The position numbers were made by a program, and so were the translations under genes. A DNA stretch of 64,000 bases. It comes from Gemmobacter sp. Lineage in GTDB: Bacteria > Pseudomonadota > Alphaproteobacteria > Rhodobacterales > Rhodobacteraceae. Where the stretch lies: positions 74,501 through 138,500 of the forward strand of contig NZ_JAUCBS010000013.1 of NCBI RefSeq assembly GCF_034676705.1, given 5' to 3'. Under the pieces are notes generated by a model. That model did no database searches and was not told where the DNA came from. It worked only from the letters and a program-made list of their open reading frames with translations. Positions within the stretch are counted from its first letter, which is position 1. Each line of letters opens with the position of its first letter. Positions 19,463 to 28,224 of the stretch are shown in pieces.

Positions 19463-20499
19463 GCGGACACCTTGCGCGGCGGGAAGGGGGCGACGGCGGC
19501 AGCAATCGCGCGGATATGGTCGGGGGTGGTGCCGCAGCAGCCGCCCACCACGTTCACCAGGCCCTCGCGGGCGAAATCGGCCACCTGCACGGCGGTGTCC
19601 TGCGGGCCTTCGTCATACTGGCCGAAGGCGTTGGGCAGGCCCGCGTTGGGATAGGCGCAGGTAAAGGTCTCGGCCACCGCCGCGAGTTCGGCGATATGCG
19701 GGCGCATCGCGGCGGCCCCCAGCGCGCAGTTCAGCCCCACGGTAAAGGGCCGCGCATGGCGGACCGAGTTCCAGAACGCCGTCGGCGTCTGGCCCGACAG
19801 CGTACGCCCCGACGCATCGGTGATGGTGCCCGAGATCATCAGCGGCAGGCGGCGCCCGTGTTCGGCAAACGCCTCGAAACAGGCAAAGATCGCGGCCTTG
19901 GCGTTCAGCGTGTCAAAGATCGTCTCGATCAGGATGATGTCGGCACCGCCCTGGATCAGCCCGCGCACCTGCTGGCCATAGGCCGTGCGCAGATCGTCGA
20001 AGGTGACGGCGCGGTAGCCGGGGTTGTTCACATCGGGCGACAGCGAGGCGGTGCGGTTCGTCGGCCCCACCGCCCCGGCGACAAAGCGCGGCTTGCCGTC
20101 GATGGCCGTGGCCCGGTCCAGCGCCCGGCGCACCACGCGGGCGCCTTCGGCGTTCAGGTCGTGGACGGCATTTTCCATGCCGTAATCCGCCTGCGCGATG
20201 GTGGTGGCGGAAAACGTGTTCGTTTCCACGATATCCGCCCCGGCCATGGCGTATTTGAAGTGGATTTCCTCGATCGCCTCGGGCTGGGTCAGGATCAAGA
20301 GATCGTTGTTGCCCTTTTGCGGATGGTCGGAATGGTGGCGGCAGACATGGCCCGAGCCATGGCCGGTATAATCCTCTTCCGCCAGGCCAAGCTGCTGGAT
20401 CTGCGTGCCCATCGCGCCATCGAGGATCAGGATACGTTCACGCGCGAGGGACTGGAGCGCGTCGAAGGCTGCGGTGCGGGGAAGGTGGAAGTTGAACAT
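19459..20499 (-). CDS. Methionine synthase, homocysteine S-methyltransferase part (split MetH)
   Basis: A 346-residue homocysteine-binding module of methionine synthase. Near residue 25 it has 'ILDGAMGTQIQ'. The zinc-thiolate motifs are present: the Cys in 'VGLNCALGA' and the Cys-Cys of 'VVGGCCGTTPDHI'. It corresponds to the first 350 residues of full-length MetH and ends where the next gene begins, with a 4-bp overlap, so the split lies at a domain boundary. It could alternatively act as an independent homocysteine methyltransferase, but the coupling argues for MetH assembly from two chains. Confidence 0.93.
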
Positions 20500-20607
20500 C
20501 GGCCTGCCGGAACTGCGAAGGATCGACGCAATCTATACCAGTCGCGCGGGAAAGGCCAATTCATGTTCCTTCAGAAGATCATGAGCCGCGTCGATAATCC
20601 TGCCAGG

Positions 20608-20657
20608 GCGGGGGGCCAGCCCCCCGTCGCGTTCCGCGACTCCCCCCGGGATATTTG
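20608..20657 (+). repeat. Hairpin repeat, copy 4, between metH and rarA
   Basis: Two stems in a row (GGGGGG/CCCCCC, then GTCGCG/CGCGAC around TTC) are followed by TCCCCCCGGGATATTTG. This is the clearest two-hairpin copy. It lies in a divergent intergenic region, so unlike most copies it does not follow a gene 3' end. Confidence 0.7.
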
Positions 20658-20718
20658 TAGCAAGGCGAACGGGGCGGTGGGGCTGGCGAGGTATCGGTCA
20701 GAGGTCTATTCTTGCACC

Positions 20719-22026
20719 ATGACCGACCTGTTCGACACCACCCCCGGCACCCCTGCCACTGCGCCCCGTCCGCTGGCCGACCGGCTGCGGCCGCGCCATC
20801 TGTCCGAGGTGATCGGCCAGCAACAGGTGCTGGCACCCGAAGGGCCGCTGGGCGCCATGCTGGCCGCCGGCAGCTTGTCGAACCTGATCCTGTGGGGTCC
20901 GCCCGGGGTGGGCAAGACCACCATCGCGCGGCTGCTGGCCGAGGGCAGCGACCTGGCCTTTGTCCAGATCAGCGCCATTTTCACCGGCGTGCCGGAGTTG
21001 CGCAAGGTGTTCGACGCCGCCCGCCTGCGCCGCGCGCAGGGGCGCGGAACGCTGCTGTTCGTTGACGAGATCCACCGCTTCAACAAGGCGCAGCAGGATG
21101 GGTTCCTGCCGCATATGGAGGATGGCACCATCACGCTGGTGGGGGCCACCACCGAAAACCCCTCGTTCGAGCTGAACGCGGCGTTGCTGTCACGCTCGCA
21201 GGTGATCGTGCTGGACCGGCTGAGCCTGGCCGATCTGGAACGCCTGGTGCAGCGCGCCGAACAGGAACTTGGCCGCCCCCTGCCCCTGACCGCCGATGCG
21301 CGCGAGGCGCTGCTGGACATGGCCGACGGCGACGGGCGGGCGCTGCTGAACCTGGTGGAACAGGTGGCGGCGTGGAAAACCGCCCCGCTGGACCGCGACG
21401 CGCTGGCGACCCGCCTGATGCGGCGCGCGGCGAAATACGACAAGTCCGGCGAGGAACATTACAACCTGATTTCCGCCCTGCACAAATCGGTGCGCGGATC
21501 CGACCCGGATGCCGCGCTCTACTGGTTTGCCCGCATGCTGGAGGGCGGCGAGGATCCGCGCTTTCTGGCCCGCCGCCTGACCCGCATGGCGGTCGAGGAT
21601 ATCGGGCTGGCCGATCCGCAGGCGCAGGGCATTTGCCTGGATGCCTGGAACACCTATGAACGGCTGGGCAGCCCCGAAGGTGAACTGGCGCTGGCCAATG
21701 CGGTGATCTACCTGGCCCTTGCCCCGAAATCCAACGCTGCTTATGGCGCCTACAAGGCCGCGCGTCGGCTGGCCCGCGACAGCGGCAGCCTGATGCCGCC
21801 CAAGCATATCCTGAACGCCCCGACCAAGATGATGAAGGGCCTGGGCTATGGCGATGGCTATGCCTATGACCACGATGCCGAGGACGGGTTTTCAGGCCAG
21901 GACTATTTCCCCGACGGCATGAAGCGTCCGGTCCTTTATGCCCCCGTCGAACGCGGGTTCGAGCGGGAATTGCACAAGCGGCTGGACTGGTTCGCCAAAT
22001 TGCGCGCACGCCGGCAGGGCGGATAG
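20719..22026 (+). CDS. rarA: Replication-associated recombination protein A, AAA+ ATPase
   Basis: A 435-residue AAA+ ATPase of the RarA/MgsA (Mgs1/WRNIP1) family that acts at stalled replication forks. The Walker A motif GPPGVGKTT is at residues 60-68, Walker B reads 'LLFVDEIHRFNKAQQD', and sensor 1 reads 'GATTENPSFE'. The C-terminal tetramerisation region contains 'SALHKSVRGSDPDAALYWFARML', a family signature. The start at 20719 gives MTDLFDTTPG. The gene converges on purU and is divergent from metH. Confidence 0.95.
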   Translation: MTDLFDTTPGTPATAPRPLADRLRPRHLSEVIGQQQVLAPEGPLGAMLAAGSLSNLILWGPPGVGKTTIARLLAEGSDLAFVQISAIFTGVPELRKVFDAARLRRAQGRGTLLFVDEIHRFNKAQQDGFLPHMEDGTITLVGATTENPSFELNAALLSRSQVIVLDRLSLADLERLVQRAEQELGRPLPLTADAREALLDMADGDGRALLNLVEQVAAWKTAPLDRDALATRLMRRAAKYDKSGEEHYNLISALHKSVRGSDPDAALYWFARMLEGGEDPRFLARRLTRMAVEDIGLADPQAQGICLDAWNTYERLGSPEGELALANAVIYLALAPKSNAAYGAYKAARRLARDSGSLMPPKHILNAPTKMMKGLGYGDGYAYDHDAEDGFSGQDYFPDGMKRPVLYAPVERGFERELHKRLDWFAKLRARRQGG

Positions 22027-22116
22027 GCTGCCGACCGTCATATGGTGCGGCGCCCTGGCATCATCTTGCAAAAAATACCCAAGCAACGCCGGCCACCGGG
22101 TGCTGCGCCGGGGAAC

Positions 22117-23010
22117 TCAGCCCATGCGTTCCGAGGCGTAGGATCCGGGCGAGGCGGGGAAGACCACCGTCTTGTTGCCGTTGATGAACACCCGGTGGTG
22201 GATATGGGCATGGACCGCATGCGCCAGCACCGAGGATTCCACCTCGCGCCCCAGCGAGACATAATCCTCGGGCGATTGCGCATGGGTCACGCGCACGGTT
22301 TCCTGTTCGATGATCGGGCCTTCGTCCAGATCGGCGGTGACATAATGCGAGGTTGCCCCGATCAGCTTCACGCCGCGGTCAAAGGCCTGCTTGTAGGGGT
22401 TGGCCCCCTTGAAGCTGGGCAGAAAGGAATGGTGGATGTTGATGATCCGCCCCGACATCTTGCGGCACATCGCATCGGACAGGATCTGCATGTAGCGCGC
22501 CAGCACCACCAGTTCGGTGCCGCTTTCCTCGATCAGCGCCAGCAGGCGGGCTTCGGATTCGGCCTTGGTATCCTTGGTCACCTTGATGTGGTGGAACGGG
22601 ATGTCGTGGTTCACCACCAGTTTCTGATAGGTCAGGTGGTTCGACACCACACCCACGATCTCCACCGGCAGCGCCCCGATGCGCCAGCGATACAGCAGGT
22701 CGTTCAGGCAATGGCCAAAGTTCGACACCATCAGCAGCACCTTGACCGGCACCGCGCCATCGTGGATCGCCCAGTCCATGCCGAACCGGCCGGCGATGGG
22801 GGCAAAGCCGTCGCGCAGTTGCGGCAGAGCGGCGCCGGTTTCCGGGTGGAACGAGATGCGGGCAAAGAACTTGCCGGTGGCCGGGTCGTCATACTGCGCG
22901 GAATCGGTGATGTTGCAGCCCTGTTCGGCCAGATAGCCCGATACGGCGGCCACGATCCCGCGACGGGATTCGCACTGGATGGTCAGGACGGCGGCGGCTT
23001 GGCTTGTCAT
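22117..23010 (-). CDS. purU: Formyltetrahydrofolate deformylase
   Basis: A 297-residue enzyme that hydrolyses 10-formyl-THF to formate and THF. An N-terminal ACT domain (residues 5-85, 'ESRRGIVAAVSGYLAEQGCNI') is followed by a formyltransferase-fold domain. The catalytic pattern there is 'NIHHSFLPSFKGANPY' and 'GATSHYVTADLDEGPII'. The ACT domain usually senses methionine and glycine. That fits the nearby methionine synthase, which consumes methyl-THF, but the genes are not in one operon. Confidence 0.95.
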   Translation of the reverse strand: MTSQAAAVLTIQCESRRGIVAAVSGYLAEQGCNITDSAQYDDPATGKFFARISFHPETGAALPQLRDGFAPIAGRFGMDWAIHDGAVPVKVLLMVSNFGHCLNDLLYRWRIGALPVEIVGVVSNHLTYQKLVVNHDIPFHHIKVTKDTKAESEARLLALIEESGTELVVLARYMQILSDAMCRKMSGRIINIHHSFLPSFKGANPYKQAFDRGVKLIGATSHYVTADLDEGPIIEQETVRVTHAQSPEDYVSLGREVESSVLAHAVHAHIHHRVFINGNKTVVFPASPGSYASERMG

Positions 23011-23084
23011 GGTCTGGGGTCCGGCATGGGGGCACGCGGCGCAGGGTTACGGAACCGGCTGCGCCGGGTCAACTGGCCACGACC

Positions 23085-24701
23085 CTAACGGGTGGGCCCC
23101 GGGGGATCGAACGGGATGGTGATGGTGACGCGCAGCCCGGTGTCGCCGAACACCCGTTCGATCGTGCCGCCCAGTTCCAGCCGGATGCAGCTGTCGATCA
23201 GCTGGCTGCCAAAGCCCTGCCGGGCGGGTGCCGTGACGGGGGCGGCGGTGGTTTCGGCCCAGACCAGCCGCAGCCGCTGTCCGCGGCCCGCGCGTTCCAC
23301 CGCCCAGTCGATGGCCAGCTGTCCACCGGGGTTCGCGCCCGCGCCGTATTTCAGCGCATTGGTGGCCAGTTCGTGTACCGTCAGCCCCAGGGCCTGGGTC
23401 TGGGTGGCGTTCAGCCGCAGGTCGGGGCCGGTCAGGCTGGCCCCCACATCGCCATCGCCATAAATCTGCTTCAGCTCGGCCGAGATCAGCTGGCGCAGGT
23501 CGGCGCCTTCGGTGGCGGACCGGATCAGCATGTCCTGCGCCTGCGCCATCGAATTCAGGCGCTGCGTCATCGAGGTGACAAAGGACTCGGCGCTGTCGGC
23601 CTTGCGGGCGGCCTGACGGGTCATGGCGGCCACACGGGCCAGCGAGTTCTTCAGCCGGTGCGACATTTCCCGCAGGTGCAGATCCTTTTCCTGCAAGCTG
23701 CGCTGCTGCGACCGGGCGAATTCCCGGTTGTGCCGGATCGAGGCGGCAACCCCCTGCACCGCCAGCGCCAGCAGCACCGACAGCAGCGCCGATGCCGTGC
23801 CGACCAGCATGGTCAGCGGCCACAGTTCCAGCAGGCCCCCCGCCTCGCTCCGGCGTCCTTCGAACAGCCATTGCCGGCCGGCGATGGTGATTTCGTGCCG
23901 CGCGGCCATGGCGCCGGCGGCGGTCCGCGCGGCGTGGTCGGGGCTTTCGAACAGCGGCACCTCGGGCTGCGCCGCATCGGTGACCCGGATCGCCTGCCGA
24001 TCTGCCGATCCTGCCGAAAGCTCGTCGAACAGCCGCCCCATGCGGACCGGGGCATAGACAAAGCCGGGGGCGCCGCTGCGTTCTGCCCCGTCCATGAACA
24101 GAAAGATCAGCGTGCCGGTGTTGCGGTCGGGCGTGGTGTTCTGCACCAGCTTGACCGGCCCCGACATCACCGGCTGCCCGATGTCCATCGCGGCCCGCAT
24201 CGCGGCGCGGCGCACGGGTTCGGAATACATGTCATAGCCGATGGCGGCGATATTCCGGTCGTCGGCCGGTTCCAGCAGCATGATCGCGGTGCGCAGGCCG
24301 GGGTCGCCGGTTTCCGGCCAGATCACGCGGTCGGGGCCGTAATCCCGGCGCAGCCGATCCTGCAAGGCGCCAATGTCGCCCGTGCCGACGATTTCCGACA
24401 GGCCAAGGCCGTGCACGCCTTCCAGCACGCCGGTCTGCACCAGGCTTTCGACATAGCGGGCAAAGCGGTCGCGCGGGATGTCGGGATTGGTGCGGGTGCC
24501 CAGAAAGGACCGGGTGGCGACCAGCACCGTGGAGATATGTTCGATCCGGTCTTCGATCCGGTCGGCCGCCTCGGCCAGCCGGCGGCCCAGCGTTTCGGTG
24601 GCGCGGGCGGTTTCGGTGCGGTGGACAAGGCCGGTGATGCCGGCCCCCGCACCTGCGGCGACCAGCAAGGCAAAGGCGGGAATGTGCAGCTTGCGCAGCA
24701 T
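23085..24701 (-). CDS. Sensor histidine kinase with CHASE-like sensor, HWE/HisKA_2 type
   Basis: A 538-residue membrane sensor kinase. One helix lies near residues 8-26, a periplasmic CHASE-like sensor at about 65-245 ('TRSFLGTRTNPDIPRDRFARYV' region), and a second helix at 296-318. The kinase core follows: H-box 'LREMSHRLKNSLARV' with His348, an intact N-box 'HELATNALKYGA', the WxE-type 'LVWAETT', and 'GFGSQLIDSCI'. HWE/HisKA_2 kinases often feed PhyR-type regulators, and phyR is 8 kb away. Unlike the second kinase at 29.7-31.5 kb, its ATP-binding residues look intact. It has no adjacent response-regulator gene, so the partner is inferred. Confidence 0.9.
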   Translation of the reverse strand: MLRKLHIPAFALLVAAGAGAGITGLVHRTETARATETLGRRLAEAADRIEDRIEHISTVLVATRSFLGTRTNPDIPRDRFARYVESLVQTGVLEGVHGLGLSEIVGTGDIGALQDRLRRDYGPDRVIWPETGDPGLRTAIMLLEPADDRNIAAIGYDMYSEPVRRAAMRAAMDIGQPVMSGPVKLVQNTTPDRNTGTLIFLFMDGAERSGAPGFVYAPVRMGRLFDELSAGSADRQAIRVTDAAQPEVPLFESPDHAARTAAGAMAARHEITIAGRQWLFEGRRSEAGGLLELWPLTMLVGTASALLSVLLALAVQGVAASIRHNREFARSQQRSLQEKDLHLREMSHRLKNSLARVAAMTRQAARKADSAESFVTSMTQRLNSMAQAQDMLIRSATEGADLRQLISAELKQIYGDGDVGASLTGPDLRLNATQTQALGLTVHELATNALKYGAGANPGGQLAIDWAVERAGRGQRLRLVWAETTAAPVTAPARQGFGSQLIDSCIRLELGGTIERVFGDTGLRVTITIPFDPPGPTR

Positions 24702-24836
24702 GGTTCACCCGGATCCGGCCGTTGGGGCCCCGCAGGGCGATGACCGCGCGACCCTAGCCGTCCTGTAGGGCGCGGAAAAGGGGGAAGTTCAATTAACCCC
24801 CTGATTTGCAAGGATCTGCCGGGTTTATCAGCATCG

Positions 24837-24862
24837 GGAACCGAACCTGCCCCTTGCGCGTT
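24837..24862 (+). promoter_or_regulatory. EcfG-type promoter of the AI-2E-family gene
   Basis: GGAAC (24837-24841), 17 bp, CGTT (24859-24862). This is the consensus of the alphaproteobacterial general-stress sigma factor EcfG (GGAAC-N16/17-CGTT). It lies 45 bp upstream of the start at 24908, in the correct orientation. Confidence 0.75.
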
Positions 24863-24907
24863 GTCCCCGACATGTGCGCGCGCCCTGCGGGCACCAGGAG
24901 ACATCGC

Positions 24908-26827
24908 ATGGGTCTTGAAGTGGTGCCCCGTCCGACCGGCCATGCAGGGTCTGGCGGCCTGCATGATCAGGCCCGCAAGCGGATGACACTGAACACCCTG
25001 CTGGTCACCACGCTGATCGCCGCGATCCTGCATTTCGGGCGCGAAATCTTTCTGCCGCTGGCCTTTGCGGTGGTGATCACCTTTGCGTTGACGCCGGTCG
25101 TCAGCTTTCTGCGCAACCGGGGCCTGCCCAATCTGGCGGCGGTGCTGGGGGCGGTGACGGTGGCCTTTGTGGCCATCGGGCTGTTCATGCTGGTGGTGGT
25201 GGCGCAGGTCGGCACGCTGGCGCGCGACCTGCCGACGTTCCAGGCCAATATCGTCACCAAGCTGGACAGCGTGCAGGACAGCGGCGACGGCACAGGCATG
25301 ATCGCCCGCCTGACCCGCATGGCCACCGAGATCGGCGAGCGGCTGAACCTTGGCCCACCGGACAATACCGGCACCGAACAGCCCCAGCCCGTGCAGGTCA
25401 AGGTGATGAGCGAGCGCAACGCCTTCGAGGTGCTGCGCGACCTGATCGTGCCCCTTGTCGGCCCCATCGGCACGGCGGGTCTGGTGATCGTGGTGGTCAT
25501 CTTCATGCTGCTGGAACGGGATGAGTTGCGCGACCGGCTGATCCGGCTGGTAGGCACCAACGATATCCACAAAAGCACCCAGGTGATGGAGGATGCCGGC
25601 AGCCGCGTGGCGCGCTATCTGCTGATCCAGCTGCTGGTGAACACCATCTATGCCGTGCCCATCGGGCTGGGCCTGTGGCTGATCGGCGTGCCCAATGCCG
25701 CGCTGTGGGGCATGCTGACGCTGGTGTTGCGGTTTGTACCCTATATCGGGTCGATCATGGCGGCGGTGTTTCCGCTGTTCCTGTCGTTTGCCGCCTCGCC
25801 CGACTGGTCGATGCTGCTGTGGACGGCGGCGTTGTTCGTGATTGTCGAGCTGATCACCTCGAACGTCATCGAACCCTGGCTGTATGGCAGCCGCACCGGG
25901 GTCAGCCCGCTGGCCATCATCGTGTCGGCAATCTTCTGGACCTGGATCTGGGGGCCGATGGGGCTGGTGCTGTCGACGCCGCTGACGGTGTGTCTGGTGG
26001 TGCTGGGCCGGCATATTCCGCAGTTCGAGGTGTTCAACATCCTGTTCGGCGACGAACCCGTGCTGGCGCCGCATTCGCGCCTGTATCAGCGGCTGCTGGT
26101 TGGCGATGTGGTCGAAAGCACCTTCCGCGCCGAAGAGGCGCTGGAGGAACAGTTCATCGCCGACTACCACCGCGATGTGGGCATTCCTGCCCTGCTGCTG
26201 GCCCAGTCGGATTATGAACGCGGCATCGTGGACAAGCCGCAAGAGCAGCGCATGGCCGGCGCGGCCATGCGGTTCCTGGATGAACTGGATGCCGTCGTGC
26301 AGGAGGAACTGGACGAGGCGGCGGCGGTCGAGGCCGCCGGCGATGCGCCCGCCCCGGTGCTGGAGGGGGTCGGCCGCCGGCTGGTCTGCATTGGCGGGCA
26401 GTCCGAACTGGATGACGTTTCGGCCCGCATGCTGGCCCAGGCCGCCCGTGCCGAAGGGGCCGAGGCGCTGGCGCTGGCCCATGCCGATCTGGCGCCCAGC
26501 CGCTTTGCCGCCGTGACCGGGGCGGGGGCCGGATGCGTTGTGCTGAACTTCCTCGAAGCCAGCCCGCCGCGCGTGGCGCTGCTACATATCCGCCGGATCA
26601 AGCGGGCGGTGCCGGGCGTGCGGGTGGGCGTGGTGATCTGGCAGCCCGTCACCGCAAACTGGGCCGGCCGCGATACCGGGGCCGAGGCGGCGGGCATCGG
26701 CGCCGATTTCTGCGTCGGCACCATGGATGCCGCCCTGACCGAGGCCTTTGCCGACCGTGCGCCCGTTCCGCTGCCCGAACCCGTGCGCACCCCGGTCCGC
26801 CGCAAGACACGGGCGCGCAGCGCCTGA
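24908..26827 (+). CDS. AI-2E-family (PerM/YhhT-type) transporter with long C-terminal extension
   Basis: A 639-residue membrane protein. Residues about 25-385 form the AI-2E/PerM transporter fold with roughly eight helices ('FGREIFLPLAFAVVITFAL', 'VPYIGSIMAAVFPLFLSF', 'WGPMGLVLSTPLTVCLVVLG'). The last 250 residues are soluble and Ala/Glu-rich, longer than in the enteric PerM proteins, and I cannot name a domain there. The ATG at 24908 follows a good Shine-Dalgarno (AGGAG). An EcfG promoter upstream places it in the general stress response. Substrate unknown; family members export diverse small molecules or ions. Confidence 0.88.
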   Translation: MGLEVVPRPTGHAGSGGLHDQARKRMTLNTLLVTTLIAAILHFGREIFLPLAFAVVITFALTPVVSFLRNRGLPNLAAVLGAVTVAFVAIGLFMLVVVAQVGTLARDLPTFQANIVTKLDSVQDSGDGTGMIARLTRMATEIGERLNLGPPDNTGTEQPQPVQVKVMSERNAFEVLRDLIVPLVGPIGTAGLVIVVVIFMLLERDELRDRLIRLVGTNDIHKSTQVMEDAGSRVARYLLIQLLVNTIYAVPIGLGLWLIGVPNAALWGMLTLVLRFVPYIGSIMAAVFPLFLSFAASPDWSMLLWTAALFVIVELITSNVIEPWLYGSRTGVSPLAIIVSAIFWTWIWGPMGLVLSTPLTVCLVVLGRHIPQFEVFNILFGDEPVLAPHSRLYQRLLVGDVVESTFRAEEALEEQFIADYHRDVGIPALLLAQSDYERGIVDKPQEQRMAGAAMRFLDELDAVVQEELDEAAAVEAAGDAPAPVLEGVGRRLVCIGGQSELDDVSARMLAQAARAEGAEALALAHADLAPSRFAAVTGAGAGCVVLNFLEASPPRVALLHIRRIKRAVPGVRVGVVIWQPVTANWAGRDTGAEAAGIGADFCVGTMDAALTEAFADRAPVPLPEPVRTPVRRKTRARSA

Positions 26828-26854
26828 TCCCTGGCGGCACCCTGCCAATGAGGA

Positions 26855-26882
26855 AGGGCCGCAGGCGGGTGCCTGCGGCCCT
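26855..26882. terminator. Bidirectional hairpin terminator
   Basis: A perfect 12-bp stem (AGGGCCGCAGGC / GCCTGCGGCCCT) with a 4-base loop sits between the converging AI-2E and DUF1328 genes. The T-tract is poor in both directions. Confidence 0.7.
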
Positions 26883-26929
26883 GTTGCAGCCATGGGACAG
26901 GACGGCTGCCGGGGTCCGGTCTGCGGGGA

Positions 26930-27103
26930 TCAGACCGGGGGACGACCTTTGAGCGCGCGGGCGACCAGCGAGATCACGAACAGGATGATGAAGATGAAGA
27001 ACAGCACCTTGGCGATGCCGACCGAGGTGCCGGCGATGCCGCCAAAGCCGAGAACCCCGGCGATCAGCGCGACGACCAGAAACGTGACAGCCCATCCGAG
27101 CAT
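26930..27103 (-). CDS. DUF1328 (YtjA-type) small membrane protein
   Basis: A 57-residue hydrophobic protein beginning MLGWAVTFLVVALIAG, with two membrane segments (about 4-22 and 32-50) and a basic tail. Sequence and length match the DUF1328/YtjA family, often stress-induced and of unknown function. The start is set by a strong AAAGGAG eight bases upstream. An EcfG promoter is found 56 bp upstream. It is divergent from the YqjD-like operon. Confidence 0.88.
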   Translation of the reverse strand: MLGWAVTFLVVALIAGVLGFGGIAGTSVGIAKVLFFIFIILFVISLVARALKGRPPV

Positions 27104-27158
27104 GGTGTTACTCCTTTGACCAGGGCGCCTCCAACACGCCCAACCCTTGTGCTGGATC

Positions 27159-27183
27159 AACGCCTTGCCCCCGGGCGGGTTCC
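27159..27183 (-). promoter_or_regulatory. EcfG-type promoter of the DUF1328 gene
   Basis: On the minus strand GGAAC (27183-27179), 16 bp, CGTT (27162-27159), 56 bp upstream of the ATG at 27103. It is one half of a divergent promoter pair with the site at 27218. Confidence 0.75.
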
Positions 27184-27217
27184 CCCATGCGGTGCAATAA
27201 ATGCTGGCCGGCTTGCG

Positions 27218-27242
27218 GGAACCGGCATAGCCTGCGGGCGTT
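27218..27242 (+). promoter_or_regulatory. EcfG-type promoter of the YqjD-like operon
   Basis: GGAAC (27218-27222), 16 bp, CGTT (27239-27242), about 120 bp upstream of the first gene (27365). A GC-rich leader lies between. Confidence 0.72.
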
Positions 27243-27364
27243 TTATTCCCGCTGGTGCGGCGTGCCCGCACGTTCCAATGGCGTCTGTTGGCGTCTGTCC
27301 GGCCCCGTGTGCCGGCAGGCGCCCGCCGCGCGGCACCAGCACCCATTCTGTGCAGGAGAGACCG

Positions 27365-27802
27365 ATGAGCACCGCCACCCGGAACCTGAAGAAGAACCTC
27401 GACGACACCCGCGATGCCGCCAGCCGCACGGCAGAGGCCGCCGGCGACGTGGCCGGCGAAACTGTCGCCTCGGTGCGCGATGCGGCGGCCGAACGCGTGG
27501 CGGCGGCGCGGGATGCGCTGTCGGAAACCGGCGACCGGCTGGCCGATACGCTGCGCCGCGCGGCCGAAAAGGCCGCAGAAAAGGCCGATGTGGCCGCGAT
27601 CCGCGACAGCGTGGTTGCGGCGGTGGGCAGCGGCGTTGCCGCCACCACGGGCGCGCTGCGCGACCGCAGCATGTCGGATCTGGCGACCGACCTGCGCGAT
27701 ACCGCCCGTCGCCATCCGGGCCTGTTCATCGCCGGCGCGGCGGTGGCCGGCTTTGCGCTGGCGCGGTTCCTCAGCTCCTCCTCGCGGGAGCGGCGGTCGT
27801 GA
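27365..27802 (+). CDS. YqjD/ElaB-like (DUF883-type) membrane-anchored protein
   Basis: A 145-residue protein. Residues 1-115 are a long charged Ala-rich helix, likely coiled coil (repeats such as 'AAAERVAAARDALSETGDRLADTLRRAAEKAAEKA'). It ends in one C-terminal membrane segment ('HPGLFIAGAAVAGFALARFL'). This is the layout of the YqjD/ElaB/YgaM family, which in E. coli are stationary-phase ribosome-binding membrane proteins. The start at 27365 has AGGAGAG upstream. Its last codons overlap the next gene (GTGA), marking a three-gene operon behind an EcfG promoter. Confidence 0.82.
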   Translation: MSTATRNLKKNLDDTRDAASRTAEAAGDVAGETVASVRDAAAERVAAARDALSETGDRLADTLRRAAEKAAEKADVAAIRDSVVAAVGSGVAATTGALRDRSMSDLATDLRDTARRHPGLFIAGAAVAGFALARFLSSSSRERRS

Positions 27803-28224
27803 CAGACCGGAACGAGGGTGGCGGCCCGCTGCCGGCCGCCGCGCTGGCGGCGGTGATCGCCGCCCTTACGCGCCTGCTGGGCAATGAAGTTGCCTTGCTG
27901 AAGGCCGAGGCCGCCCGCGCCGCCAGCGATACCCGCCGCGCCATCGGCCTGTTTGCGGTGGCGGTGGTGCTGGGGCTGGTGGCGCTGAACGCGCTGGCCG
28001 GGGCGGCTGTGCTGGGGCTGATGGCAGCTGGTCTGCATCCTGCCTGGGCGATGCTGACCGTGGGCGTTGGTCTGCTGGCACTTGCGCTGGGCTATGCCCA
28101 GGCCGCCCGCTGGCGGCTGCGGCGCGAAAACCTGTCGCCCTGGCGCAGCCGCCGCAGCATGCAGCGCAGCCTGTCGACGCTGGGCGGAGAAAGTGAAAAG
28201 GCCCCCGATCATGCCGATCAGTGA
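27799..28224 (+). CDS. Phage-holin-family (YqjE-like) membrane protein
   Basis: A 141-residue protein starting at a GTG that overlaps the preceding stop (GTGA). After a short soluble N-terminus with 'ALTRLLGNEVALLKAEAARAASDTRR', there are two membrane segments (about 48-72 and 80-100) and a basic tail. This matches the putative superfamily III holin/YqjE proteins that accompany YqjD-like genes in many proteobacteria. Despite the family name there is no prophage here. An envelope-stress role is more likely. Confidence 0.8.
   Translation: MTDRNEGGGPLPAAALAAVIAALTRLLGNEVALLKAEAARAASDTRRAIGLFAVAVVLGLVALNALAGAAVLGLMAAGLHPAWAMLTVGVGLLALALGYAQAARWRLRRENLSPWRSRRSMQRSLSTLGGESEKAPDHADQ

Noticed and set aside
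22060..22085. A TTGGGTATTTTTTGCAAGA stretch between rarA and purU as an eighth copy of the hairpin repeat
   Set aside because: Only the tail is vaguely similar and there is no hairpin or C-run in front of it.
24323..26482. A 719-codon minus-strand frame across the kinase/AI-2E boundary
   Set aside because: It crosses two real genes and an EcfG promoter and has a low-complexity His/Gln/Arg composition.
27799..28224. Prophage lysis gene suggested by the holin-family match
   Set aside because: No other phage genes are nearby; the YqjD-YqjE-type gene pair and EcfG promoter explain it as an envelope stress gene.
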